A stretch of 64,000 bases of DNA, from contig JARHVA010004254.1 of the NCBI GenBank assembly GCA_037957365.1, positions 20,001 through 84,000 on the forward strand, given 5' to 3'. Shown one piece after another: positions 46,900-60,318 of the stretch. Within the stretch, counting starts at the first letter, position 1. Each line of letters begins with the position of its first letter. The notes beneath the pieces are model-generated. The model was not told the DNA's origin. It was given only the letters and a program-made list of their open reading frames with translations, and made no database searches. A program made the position numbers and the translations under genes. Source of the DNA: Torreya grandis (taxonomy: Eukaryota > Streptophyta > Pinopsida > Cupressales > Taxaceae).

Positions 46900-48140
46900 T
46901 TGGTAGAGATCATCACCTTTCTAATGTTTAGATTTGTGACCTAGACTATGATAAATAAGGTGAAGAAACAACTAGCAGTTTGTGTTTCCCCCTTTCAATT
47001 CATCAATAGAGAATTGTATAAACTAAGTAGAGATGAAATGTTATGCTAATGTGTCATAGAGCATGAAAGGGACTTCATTATTCATGAGGCACATGAGGGA
47101 ATAATAGGAGGCAATTACATAGGATATTTAATGGCACAAAAAGTGCTACAGTCAGGCTTGTGGTGGCCAATCTTGTTCTAAGATGCAAAATACTATGCCA
47201 AGTCATGTGATATATGATATCACAAAAGGAAGCTGAACCATCAGGATGAGATGCCCCTTATCCCCATTCTTACCTAGACACCATTCAATAAATGGGCCAT
47301 TAATTTTTTTGGGATAATAACTCCCATAGAATGATGCACAAGTTCATGGTATATTCTAGTGACTATGAATTATTTCACCAAGTGGGTTGAGGTCATGCTG
47401 ATTAAAAAATACACAACTACCACAACTACACGCTTCATCTAGGGAAACATAATAATCCAATATGGGTGCTTTCTCAATATAACTAGTGATAGGGGTACTC
47501 ATTTTATCAATGAAATGATGCACATACTATTAACTAAGTATATGGTGGTATATCAGAAAATGACCCCTTATCATCCACATGAATACATCACAACTAAGGC
47601 ATTCAATAAGATATTTAGGACATGCCTCACAAAGATATGCAATGTTGGTCACAAGGATTGGGACGATCAAGTGTCAGTATTGTTATGGGCATATCACATA
47701 ACCAACAAGCACCTAAACAAGGATACACCATTTCAAATAGTGTTTAGTGTTGAAGTGATCCTATCAATGGAGTTATTGGTCCCATCAATATGTATCACAC
47801 ACATTAGATGGTTAGATGACCAAGATTCATTGACTGCAAGGCTAGAGGATTTAGAGCACTTAGATGAGATGTGCACCCAAATAAAGTGGATCTAGTAGAT
47901 ATAAAAGGCATGCCAAAAGCTATAGCATGACAAACATATAAGGAACAAGGTTCTAATAGAAGGAGCATTCATTTCTTTCTACGAATCCAAGTATATAAGG
48001 CACCCAAGCAAACTATAGATAAGATGGATGGGCCCCTATATCATCCAACACATATTGGAGATAGGTGCATGCAAGTTGCACATGTTGACTAGTAAAATTC
48101 TCCTTGGACATTTTAATGGAAATATGTTGAAGCCATATCA
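46900..48140 (+). pseudogene. Integrase of the 40-51 kb gypsy element (stops, probable active-site loss)
   Basis: The zinc-binding part shows HEAHEGIIGG and CDI followed by a TGA where the second Cys is expected. The core has WAINFFGIITP, YFTKWVEVMLIKKYTT, TSDRGTHFINEM and YHPHEYITTKAFNK. Aligned by position to the usual H-P-Q-A-N-G-Q-A-E-S-T-N-K, the catalytic Glu appears to be Lys. It continues open at 47515-47895 (LLWAYHITNKHLNKDTPFQI) and ends with WMGPYIIQHILEIGACKLHM. The alignment around Glu is by eye. Confidence 0.75.
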
Positions 48141-48149
48141 ATAATAGGA

Positions 48150-49020
48150 TGGTGCTTGTGCCATGATAACATTGACTTCTTGGTCACTAGTTAGTTTGAG
48201 TTAAGATTACCAAAATAACATTTGGTACAAGCCAAATAGTTTGTTTTATTTTGTTTTATTCTTTAGGAAGTAGTGTAAAGAGTGAAGAAGTGATGCTTTG
48301 AAGTCCACTGGGAAAATTTTTTAACACTTCACTCATAATTATATTCAGGTGAGTCAAAAAACTATGCTTTCTAAGCACCTGACATTAGATACATAAGTTT
48401 TGGGAGAGTGAGGATTACCAACATTTAACAAAGTAAGTGCACCAGACTACCATGCATTGGATCCGATATGTAGGGAACTTTCAAGCCCCTAGGTAGACAT
48501 TCAACTAGCCTTTCATGCATAATTCCAACTGGGTAAGTCGAATCCTTGCTATTTTTAAAGTGCCTGAGGCTAGACATTTAAGTGGTGGGCACGTGAAACT
48601 TGCTTGACTCAAGAGGAAGATGCACAAAATCCATGTGCGTAAGAGATAGATTCTAGGGCCCTTGGAGACCCAAGGAAGAACTACTCTAGTGCTTCTGTGT
48701 ATAATGTTAATCCAGTGAGTCAAATCCATTCGATTTCTAAGCACTTAGGACTAAACTCCTAAATTTTTGGGTGTAAGGAGGTTGTTAGACCTATAAAAAA
48801 TTAGATCCATATGATGAAGATGCACAACCTAACTGTGCATAAGAAATAAATTAAAGATGCAAAACATGATCATGTGCAAGAGAATCAAGAGTTGGAAGGC
48901 CAATGCAAGGGATTTGTATGGGGTAGGATAGGCCAAGGCAACATGAAGCATAAGAAATCGACCAAGATAGATAATCATGCTTGAAATAGAAGCACAATAA
49001 GAAGAGATGATAGAACTAAA
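48150..49020 (+). other. Post-pol spacer of the gypsy element
   Basis: Nothing coding is supported between the end of integrase and the third frame. An internal near-repeat is visible: AGTGCACCAGACTACC / GTGAGTCAAATCCATT contexts with TTTCTAAGCAC at about 48370 and 48737. Confidence 0.35.
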
Positions 49021-49990
49021 GAAGTTGAATCACATACATATGAGGTGTTACACCTATGTTACCTCAAGAAAGGTGAAGATCAAACCAATTAAACAAAGCA
49101 CAGAAGAAGAATCATCAAAGATAGCTAGCATCCACCCAGATTTAAGCAAGAAGTGACCATTTGAACCATAAGTCACTTCACTAAAATACCATTAGGAGCA
49201 TTGAATCAGGTGATGGTAGAGGCAATAAAATATTCATTAAATTCATTGGTGGTAGAGGAATAGATGAATGCCATGAAGATCAAAATCCAATAGTTGGTTG
49301 AGCATGTGGAAGAAGAAGATCCATACCTTTTGGATGGTATTAACACTTCTAATTTTTTAGATGTTGATTAGGTGTGGACAATGGTGGATTAGATACTCCA
49401 ATGAATGAATCCAACACTAGAAGAGGAAGAATATATTTGTGACACCATCAAGAAATATCTCAATAAGAAGCTCAATGTGATAGAAGACCTCTTTACAAAG
49501 CTATAAGAGAGCACAGAGGATGTTGATGTTATATTTTGAAAATTCTCCACCTAGGCATCGATCATCGATGCATGCTTCCAAAAGGTGAAAGGGGAGAAGG
49601 ATGCATTAATGAAGAAAACATTCACTGTTAACAGGGTTAAGAGCACATACATTATAACATAGGTTAACACTTTGGTCACCCAGTTGAAGACTCAGGAGCA
49701 AGACTTGGCAGAACTCTTTTTTGCCTTTCAAACAAAGGTGAGCATGTAAGGAACCATCCTAGATGGTAGGGTCAAAATATCAAAGGAAAGGCTAGAGGCC
49801 TTTAAAAAAAACTATACAACATTGATGTGCTCACACTTAAGGCTACCTCTATGGAGATTTATGGTGCCATTAAATAAATCAAGCTCATAATTTGGGGTTA
49901 TGAGGACGCCAAAGTAAAACTATAGTAGAGCACACTTGAATTTTCATAGCTAATGTGTTGGAAGTCTAGTCTGAGGGCATACCAGTGTTT
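49021..49990 (+). pseudogene. Third decayed frame between integrase and 3' LTR, coiled-coil-like
   Basis: One plus-strand frame reads through LNQVMVEAIKYSLNSLVVEE, LVEHVEEEDPYLLDGINTSN, EEEEYICDTIKKYLNKKLNV, IEDLFTKL and ACFQKVKGEKDALMKKTFTV, then LVTQLKTQEQDLAELFFAFQ. After a shift near 49820 it gives IDVLTLKATSMEIYGAIK. It holds many stops, mostly TAG, TAA or TGA at positions where Gln or Arg would fit. Charged heptad-like helices dominate. The span of about 320 codons ends next to the 3' LTR. I do not recognise the family; it may be an accessory ORF of this gypsy lineage. No transmembrane segment is seen, so an env is unlikely. Confidence 0.45.
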
Positions 49991-50003
49991 TTATATGGAG
50001 TAA

Positions 50004-51151
50004 TGTTAGGCCGCTTTTTGAGTTAAGTAGTGGACCTGTGCCAACTCAATGAATAACTAGGCATGAGGCAATCATGGAGAATGATTGTTATTTTGTCTTC
50101 TAGTGGTGTGAGATGGCTGGAAACTACCAAATCTATTTTGAATCAATCAACATTAAGAAGTGGGCACGTAAGATAGTGACTTACCATTAAATACAAGTGG
50201 CTCCTTTTGAATCAAGTAGCATTGGGAAATGGGTGCATGCGATAGCGACTGTGCATTAAAGATAAGGCATAATGGAGATATCAAGATGTGTACCTTTAAT
50301 GATAGCTAGTGATCGATGTGATCCATTCCCCATTATCCTAGGATGCTCTGAATCCCTATAAAAATAAGTTGAGTTTGGTTAGAGATTAGATATGAACTAG
50401 AGTAGTGAAGCTCTAGAAAATTCTATATGATTTCCATTAGCATTATAACTTAGTTCGAGATGCTTTTTGATGCTCCCCTTTATAATACCCAAGCTCGCCT
50501 ATGAGATTGGGCCTTTAGCAACTTATGTTGAGAATTTACTCCATTTATATTGACTATACATGTATTATTGTTGAACTCTATTGATGAAGAACACTATGAA
50601 TGTTTATTTGATTGCATGTTTTATTTTGTCAAATGTATATTGATCTCTCATGAGCTTCTAACCTGGCTTGTTTATGGCAAGCCTATAGCTAACAATGAAC
50701 CCTACACCCTTGATAGGAAATAAGTTAAGTATGGTTAAGACCCTACACCCCAAAATGATACATATTCCTAAGCACAAGTATATGCCTAATTCCCTTAATC
50801 AGATACCCAGTTGGCTCTTAAGTCCCTGAATGCCATTGAGCCTATGAAACCCAAGGCTTGCACCCATGAATTCACAACCATCGTTGCACTAACCCAAACC
50901 CTTGAATAATAAATTTTCACCATGGAAAAACTATCCAAATATAGACACTGTCCTTTATTTACTACGCTTCGAGTGAGAACATAAGGCTTGCACCTTATGT
51001 ATATTAATGATAGCACAATCGAGTGCTAAATGTTAAGTGCCATAAGATTAATCAAGGCATGAACCCCTTTGGATCAAGACTAAATATGACCTGGACAGCT
51101 AGGGAAGTGCATGACTAGGCCCATGACTGAAATGTCTACTTTTCTAAAACA
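50004..51151 (+). repeat. 3' LTR of the 40-51 kb gypsy element
   Basis: It begins TGTTAGGCC, ends CTAAAACA, and is followed by TGCCT. It aligns to 39747-40894 over its whole length with scattered substitutions. Confidence 0.85.
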
Positions 51152-51156
51152 TGCCT

Positions 51157-52660
51157 TAAAACAATCCTTCAATTGCAGTTAACATCCATGAAGTATTCAT
51201 TCACATACATCCTTTAATCAATGCATACACAAGCATATATGAAAACAAACAACATAAGAACATAGGATATCTGTGAGAAACCCTCTTCGAGGATAAAACC
51301 CATTGATGCAAAATTTGGAATATAGTCCTATAAGTAATGAATCAAACCTTTATTGAGGCATTAACCCCACAAGGAGAACCAACCCCTCACTAGTCAAACA
51401 CCAACTCAACTAGTCATTTAATAAGTACCAACTTGCAAGGAGGCTCCAACCCCCTAGGTAACTCAACACCAACTTAGCAACCTTGAATATTTGATTAACC
51501 TCAGACACCTATTTATAAATAAATTTAATATGACCTCATTCTTTTTCTCTTATCATTCTTCTATCTCTCTCAAATAACATATTAGGCCTTTTCACTCAAT
51601 TAGCCCTTTCCTTGGCAGAATTAGGTCAAATGACCTTGTTCATCACCTATAGAAACATAGTTATATATTCATGTCATATTAAAAAAACCTCTATGATGAT
51701 CTTTAGTCCCTTTACCTAGTTTCCAAAACTCTATATCATTCACTCATATCTTCAATATTCTAACTAGTCAAATTAGGCCTATTAGACCTTCTCTTTATAC
51801 TTGACTCTTGCTCTTACCCATCTTGGTCATCCAAGAACCTATCCATACTTTTATCATCCTTAGAATATATCAATAAATACTTTTAATAAGGTAAACACCC
51901 ACTACATAAGCTGATCATTACATTTAAGAGCCAAAACCACCATTAGGCCTAATAAAGACCTAATGCAATTAGGCATTCTCTAAGCACACGTTTCACTTAG
52001 GTCTTTTTGGAACACCTTGAGCCTCCAAAAATGGATGAAACACTTCATACACTCTTCAATTAGACCCCTAATAATCTCACATTAGGTCCCCAACACCATT
52101 TATCTCATTTCACTCCTTGAACCACATAATTAGGTCTACTCATGATTAGGCCTTCTTACTATCATAAAGTCTGTCTAAAAAATCTAATGCATATATTAAA
52201 ATTTTACACATAACCCCAAAAAAAATAACATGGATAGAATCTCCATGAACTCAAGTTCAAAATAATGTTCATTATAATTCACCAAATGAAACAAAAGATC
52301 TCAAACTGATCAACTTCAAATACTCACTCGGAACTATACACAAACCTTAAGAACCTAGTCAAAAGACTTTGAATTTTCACATATTCATATGAATTTATCA
52401 TGCATATAAATGTTTTAAAATGAACTTATGAGACTTATAGAACAACTTCATGTGAATTATATTCTTTAACTCTATGCAAAAGGACTCGAGAACACCATTC
52501 TCTCTATGTTGCATTCCTTTCTTTTCATTTATCTCTTGTCTCTCATCCTTCCCTATATTCCCTTATTTGAGTATATTTTCAATGTCTTATTTGAGTCTAT
52601 ATTATGTTATTATATCATCCCCTCCTTTCTTTTCTAATTTTCCTTTCATTGTGTTTCTAG
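51157..52660. other. Gene-free stretch rich in ATTAGGYC words
   Basis: No gene is supported; the 77-codon frame at 52474-52707 is a Phe/Pro/Ser-rich low-complexity translation. The word ATTAGGCC or ATTAGGTC, or its complement, recurs about ten times between 51580 and 52170 without regular spacing. Confidence 0.45.
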
Positions 52661-52680
52661 TATCAATTCTACCCCTTCCA

Positions 52681-53300
52681 TTAAAATTCCTTCCTCAACT
52701 TGGGTAACTTTACTATATTTTAGAACATATTTTTGATCATTTTGTTCCTATTTTTAATGGTATGTTTTTTCCTTAGCTTGATAAATTTATCGAAGTCCTT
52801 CTCCATGGTTTCTAGTTATTTCTCTAGTACATTATTTTTCTAAAATACTAAACATTCCCTGATTAGATGTCCATATTCATGACACCCTCTACATCTAAAA
52901 GGAATACTTTCATAATCCAGATCTTGAATTCATTCCATTTCTCTTGCCTTCAATTTAATTTTATTTATAAATGGCCTTATTAGGTCTATTTCCACATAAA
53001 TTCTTACATATCTTGATAATCCCTTTCCATGATGTGGCTTAGATACATATAATGTCCTACCTATTGTATAAGTAATGGTTTCAAAAACATACCTCGACTA
53101 AAATTATTCAAGGAGAGCATATAGTTTGATCCAAACTGGTATTTTTATTGGTATATCCTTTATTTTAAAACCAATGTGACCATGCTTAAAAAATAGGCCT
53201 ATATTTCTAAATAAATATGGTCTAAACCTTGGAAAACTCTATCTCAATCTAGCTCATTTACAACGATTCCAATGACGTATCCTTTAGCACATGTTCTTAA
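52681..53300 (-). pseudogene. DUF4283 / zf-CCHC_4 fragment, LINE ORF1-like (broken)
   Basis: The minus frame reads IGFKIKDIPIKIPVWIKLYA, a stop, RYVFETITYTIGRTLYVSKP, GLSRYVRIYVEIDLIRPFIN, LDYESIPFRCRGCHEYGHLI and REC. This is the DUF4283 fold followed by its zinc knuckle, seen in plant L1-type LINE ORF1 proteins and related nucleic-acid-binding proteins. The knuckle CRGCHEYGHLIREC (52852-52893) keeps all four ligands. A Lys-rich tail follows. Stops occur near 53107, 53100, 52935 and 52842. No endonuclease or reverse transcriptase follows on this strand, so the element is 5'-only or rearranged, or the fragment is captured. Confidence 0.65.
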
Positions 53301-53887
53301 TTCATATTATTCATTTGTATTATAGTTCTTCCTAGTCCATGCATGAGGCTCCTCTACCACTAAGGTCCTTTAGTCTATCCTTCCATATTCTTTTTACCTG
53401 TTGCCCTCATCAGGACGTTGATCTTTGTCTCAGAATCTAATGATTTTGCACCTAACACCATCTATCTCAAAGATGGTCTACAAAGGGGGTGAGGGGAGGA
53501 TCTCCCCTATCCAAAACATTATTTGTGATTCCACTCTAATCACAATCCTTTCCTTACTCCAACTCTTGTGAATTTTGATCTGTACCCCTGGAAATCTTCA
53601 AACCCTAGCTCATCTCATCTTATAGACTCATGGTGAGCTTAAGGACTTTGTTGGCCACTATATTTGACATCATTTGACCATCATGGAAAATTCAAAATTA
53701 AATTTGATGGCTATTTTATCATCACATAGTGATTTTAATCTTATATTTAACATCCCTTTAACCATCATACGACTATTTGACCCTTAAATTTTACATCCAA
53801 TTAACCATCACTTGTGAGTCTTTTATTTCATCTTAGAGACATTACATGGCTATTTCAACCTTAAATTTTATTTTCAATTAATTATCA

Positions 53888-56250
<2,363 letters not shown>

Positions 56251-56258
56251 ATAATCAA

Positions 56259-56264
56259 TTTATT
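56259..56264 (-). terminator. Candidate polyadenylation signal of the F-box gene
   Basis: AATAAA on the minus strand lies about 120 bases past the stop codon of the F-box gene, a usual distance for a 3' untranslated region. Another copy lies 125 bases further in the duplicated block. Confidence 0.35.
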
Positions 56265-56382
56265 GTAGTTATTCAATAAAACTACGGATAAAATTTTGGG
56301 GCCGCCACCATAACCCAGCCGACTGTATAAATAGAAAAATAACCAGACTATTTGGCAGCTGAGGGAAATCCAAGCCAGATTA

Positions 56383-57624
56383 TTACGGTGCGAGCATGGG
56401 TTGATATGCCGTCATTGTACGATAAGGACCGCAACAGTGAATGGAAAAGGGAGTGGGACAGGAGGGGCACCTGGGCAACGGATTCCAACACCTTTGGATT
56501 ATGTTATACGCAATCACGTCTCTCCTTTCATACTTTTCAAAGCAGCACAAATAATCCCCAACCCCAACGCAGTGGAAGTGGCGGTGAAATACAAAATTCA
56601 TGCGCACCATTGAAGGCATCCTTGTAATTTCTTTCCACAAGTAGAACGAACTCGAACCATGCTTGGCCTCCCCGCGGGGGCTGAATAATTCCCACACTAC
56701 CATATCTTTCAATTCTAATCTTTCAAGTTTGATTGCAACTAATAGAACCGATGACCGACACACAACCAGGCAAAGTGGATGCATTGAGTTATCCATAAGT
56801 ACCGTCTCAGGAAGAGGAAGTGACTTTACTTGACAAGAAGAAGAACAATCTTGATCTTGGATACTGAAAACCATTAACCCCAACGGTTGGCGTGTCAAAC
56901 AGAAAAAGTAGCCGTTGCAAAAGACCCCACTTGCAGTGTGAGTGTGACGATGTAATAGCAGCACAGTGTCCCTGGGCAAGTACCCACCAATCCTCCATGA
57001 TCTCTCCACAGAATCGTAAATCTGTACCATTTCGTTATTCACTGCCACCACTTTGTAGGAGTCTATTTGCTCCCCTCCTACAATAATTTCTACCATCTCA
57101 TAATCATCATTAAATTTTTTGGAAGGAAGTTGAACAGCAGTTTGCTTGAGTGGATTGTAAACCCATTGCTTACGTATTTTGATTAGAGGCCTCTCCTGAT
57201 CCTCCACATGACTTCCAAACCGTGACTTGCCGGTAGACAGTAAGAGTAACCCTGCGCCTGATCCATTACAGAAAGCCACCTCATCAACTTGTAAGAGCGA
57301 GTAGAGAGAAATAGGCTTCCATCTCTTTTGGAGGAAACAATAAGCCCAACAGTGGTGATCATTAAAGAGGAGGAGCCAGGGAGATCTGACGGACATTAAT
57401 CTGCTCCATAATATTAATAACTCTTGTGAAGACAAGACTCTGTTCCACTCCTTACACACCCTTCGGAAACTGTAGATTGCATTCATGGGAAGCCGTGAGA
57501 ATATCTCCTCCATTATGTGCCCTGCTAATTGAGACCATGGTGATGGTGATGGAACACGCTCTTGCTCTGACTCTTGCTGTTGAGACCATGGTGATGCTGG
57601 AACACTCTCTTGCTCTTGCCCCAT
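56383..57624 (-). CDS. F-box protein, SCF ubiquitin-ligase substrate adaptor (F-box/kelch At5g15710-like architecture)
   Basis: This is an intact single-exon frame of 413 residues. I place the start at the ATG at 57622-57624 (context AGAATGGG, purine at -3 and G at +4); the frame extends two codons further upstream, but those begin with TTG. Residues about 30-72 form an F-box: W-SQLAGHIMEEIFSRLP, then FRRVCKEWNRVLSS. After it come SPWLLLFNDHHCWAYCF, the NPLKQTAVQLPS block and SYKVVAVNNEMVQIYDSVER, and a later DVIAYNIIQRCWNPLPRCPS. Together these match the F-box-plus-beta-propeller-like proteins of plants. The F-box should bind SKP1 and the C-terminal part a target for ubiquitination. Residues about 10-15 and 27-32 both read SPWSQ, from a local tandem duplication. 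The gene is richer in G, C and CG than anything around it. The target protein is unknown, and kelch repeats are not clear by eye. Confidence 0.88.
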   Translation of the reverse strand: MGQEQESVPASPWSQQQESEQERVPSPSPWSQLAGHIMEEIFSRLPMNAIYSFRRVCKEWNRVLSSQELLILWSRLMSVRSPWLLLFNDHHCWAYCFLQKRWKPISLYSLLQVDEVAFCNGSGAGLLLLSTGKSRFGSHVEDQERPLIKIRKQWVYNPLKQTAVQLPSKKFNDDYEMVEIIVGGEQIDSYKVVAVNNEMVQIYDSVERSWRIGGYLPRDTVLLLHRHTHTASGVFCNGYFFCLTRQPLGLMVFSIQDQDCSSSCQVKSLPLPETVLMDNSMHPLCLVVCRSSVLLVAIKLERLELKDMVVWELFSPRGEAKHGSSSFYLWKEITRMPSMVRMNFVFHRHFHCVGVGDYLCCFEKYERRDVIAYNIIQRCWNPLPRCPSCPTPFSIHCCGPYRTMTAYQPMLAP

Positions 57625-57824
57625 TCTCAATCAATTCTTCTTCAGAATTCTCTTTCCCGCTTCCTGATTAGTTGTGGATAACACCTTAAATGCATAGTTA
57701 TCTTTTATTAGGTAGTTTATGTGACTGAAATAGATTGCTTTTTTATTTTTATTTTTATTTTTATTTCTTCGGAGCAGATGCACCAACACCTTTTGAGGCG
57801 ACAAGCCCGGCATGTGGCAACACA

Positions 57825-57830
57825 CACGTG
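57825..57830. promoter_or_regulatory. G-box CACGTG upstream of the F-box gene
   Basis: The palindrome CACGTG lies about 200 bases upstream of the start codon. Plant bZIP and bHLH factors bind this sequence. Functional use here is inference. Confidence 0.35.
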
Positions 57831-57840
57831 CGTAAACATA

Positions 57841-58050
57841 AAACTATAAATAAAGAATCTCCTCCTGCGACTCCGACGATCGCATGGAAACCCTATTAAT
57901 AAACAATATTAAAGATTTAGCTATCTATTTTTTTATATAATAATAGTGCCTCGCTTTTTTATAAACTCTAAATAAAGAATCTTATGGTGCGGTGATCGCC
58001 TTGAAAACCCTATTAATAAATAATATTAAATATTAAATTATTTATTTTTA
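57841..58050. repeat. Tandem duplication upstream of the F-box gene
   Basis: 57841-57930 and 57963-58050 are diverged copies sharing AAATAAAGAATCT, GATCGC, and AAACCCTATTAATAAA-AATATTAAA. They lie in the promoter region of the F-box gene. Confidence 0.8.
57932..57939 (-). promoter_or_regulatory. Candidate TATA box of the F-box gene
   Basis: The minus strand reads TATATAAA about 310 bases upstream of the start codon. A second TATA-like TTTATAAA occurs near 57960. With either, the 5' untranslated region would be roughly 250-300 bases. Confidence 0.3.
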
Positions 58051-58098
58051 GTCACTTCTGTTTTTCATGGTTTTTTTTAAAAAAAAAATTGTATATGA

Positions 58099-58104
<6 letters not shown>

Positions 58105-58131
<27 letters not shown>
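58105..58131. repeat. (TA)n microsatellite
   Basis: A run of TA about 27 bases long lies between T- and A-rich tracts. The minus frame 58052-58240 is a product of this composition. Confidence 0.95.
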
Positions 58132-58137
<6 letters not shown>

Positions 58138-58360
58138 AAAAAAAAGCTTTCTCATAGAAGTAATAGAATGTTTTTAAGAGTGTTATTTGAAAATAGTTTT
58201 TTGATTTTAATATAATTATACTAAATGGTTGTTGGTTCAATTGGTGAAATTGTTTGGCTCACAAAGAGTTCACTGGGGATCAATTCTTGTTGCTAGTAAA
58301 ACTTGACACTTGGCTCTTAGCTAAAAATCAACGTGTAAAGCAATGATTCATATATAATTC

Positions 58361-58428
58361 ATATATATATATATATATATATAAGACTACTTTTATTATA
58401 TATATATATAAGACTACTTTTATTACAA
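58361..58428. repeat. (TA)n with tandem TATATAAGACTACTTTTATTA unit
   Basis: A TA run is followed by AAGACTACTTTTATTA, and the same arrangement occurs a second time directly after. Confidence 0.85.
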
Positions 58429-58429
58429 T

Positions 58430-60272
58430 TTTAATAATTTTTTTTATGCTATTTTTTTTTTTAAGATTGTGACCATTCACAAAGGTTAATGTAAATTGAA
58501 TGTGGAACTATAGTAGTATGATAAGAGTTATCCATTTCCACCAATATACATTGTATATGTTTATTTTTTTTAGATCATTCATTTTATTCAGAATGTTAGT
58601 AAAGAACTCATACAACAGTGCCAAAAAATAAATGCAGTTTTAATTAAAAAACAACATTTTTATCATACACCTATGTGAAAAAACAATGCAAGCTCAATTG
58701 AGGTATGTATCGAGACAAATAAAAATAATAATAAATTTATTAGAGAGAAAACAATGCAAGCTCAAAGAATAAAATACGTGAAAAATACTTTAATCGCCTT
58801 GATTGATGTTTGGAAATTTAATATGGTTTGCAGATGGTTTGAAAGTTTCAACTTGCATTGCTCAATAATTTTCTTACTACTATTTAAATAAAGATGTTTC
58901 CAATATGTTCATACATGTGTTGTTTAGCAATTATGGTAGAACTAAGATATTTAAATATTTTCATATTTAAATTATGTTGCTGTAAATTATGTTTTAGTGA
59001 TATATTCAATCTATGATTCAAATTAATAATTTGAAAAACATAAATAAGTTGCTTGTTATCAAACATAATTTACATAATTTACCTACCTAAATTTTGACCA
59101 AAAACTTTAAAGATCTATTCTTTGTTGAATGTTGTCATGGCAAAACATCCCTAGCGCAGAATGAACCTTCAACTCACTTGTCACAAAGGCTTACTATCTA
59201 TTATCTTATTTTATTTTCGAACTCCAATAACCTTATCGTGTAAATAAGTCATTTGTATTAGACTAGGGAAAGTTTAACAAAATGTATTATTGAATTTTGA
59301 AATATAATTGCAAAAAAAAAAAAAAAAATAGCCAGTAAAATTTTATTCTTGAAATGAATCAGACTATATTTGACCCATATAAACCTAGATTTTATATTTC
59401 GACCATATGCATGAACCAAGTGTTGTTACAATAAAAAAACCTATAGATTAAATGATTATCTTTCTTCCTAAAATATGCAGAGGAAATTGAGTTGATAGTT
59501 GGCTATGCTTGTAATCAATAGGGTTGTTTATCGTTCAACCCATTTTAAAATGATAGTTTGTTGCATATAATGCAAATTTTAAATAATATTGATTTGTAGC
59601 ATTTTTCATATTACTCAGTGTATAGCTTTGACTCATATGAAATGTTAGATTTTTTATTTACCTTTACTTCTTTTGTTTTATTAGTTATTAACATAATATT
59701 ATATTTTTCTTTGATCCGATCTATGTGCATCAATTTTATTGGTTTTTCAATTAACCTTGCATTTTCTTCTATATAGCCTCTCATATTTATGCATTGTACT
59801 GAAAATAAAGTTATTATATTAGCTAATTGTAGGTATGTGTATTATGATATGCCTATACTAATTATCTATGAGTAAAGTAATAAAGATCATTAGACTTCAT
59901 TGTCTATAGAATCTACATCATTTTCTTAGTTATTTAGTTAATCTTATATTTTTTTCTATACAAGTGTTTGTAATAGTGCATTGGACTAAAAAAATAAAGC
60001 TCACATATCACAAGAAAAAAACTAGAGTCTACTTATAGCCAAAAGGTTATAAGTAAGTTTTTTCGATTTTGAAAATGGTCAATTTTATGAAAATATACAT
60101 CGATCAAATAGCCTCCATTTTATACAATTTCTTATACATGTGTTTTGAATCTCCTTGTAGATTATATTATGTCCTATGTTTGGACACATATTTTTAATAG
60201 TTATTATGCATGTATAGTTCTGAGTCACCAAAAAAAATATACAAGATCTATATAGACTAGTTTGGAATCGCC

Positions 60273-60318
<46 letters not shown>

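Larger units (their letters stand above)
39747..51151 (+). mobile_element. Ty3/gypsy retrotransposon, 11.4 kb, both LTRs, decayed
   Basis: LTRs of equal length (1,148 bases) lie at 39747-40894 and 50004-51151. The flanks TACCT (39742-39746) and TGCCT (51152-51156) match at four of five bases. The order inside is gag, protease, a second capsid-like segment, reverse transcriptase, RNase H, integrase and a third decayed frame. No second RNase H is visible, so it differs from the Tat element at the left edge. The span from 45550 to 48140 reads in one frame with scattered stops and no clear shift. Length and content mark a formerly autonomous element. Confidence 0.88.

Noticed and set aside
48505..48744. 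79-codon minus-strand frame inside the gypsy element
   Set aside because: It has no motif and lies antisense to the post-pol spacer of a plus-strand element.
56383..57630. Starting the F-box protein two codons upstream, at 57630
   Set aside because: That codon is TTG in the sequence; the first ATG is at 57622-57624 and has a good initiation context.
57426..57671. Plus-strand frames overlapping the F-box gene start (and similar ones at 56352-56627 and 56892-57086)
   Set aside because: They are antisense shadows of the conserved F-box coding frame.
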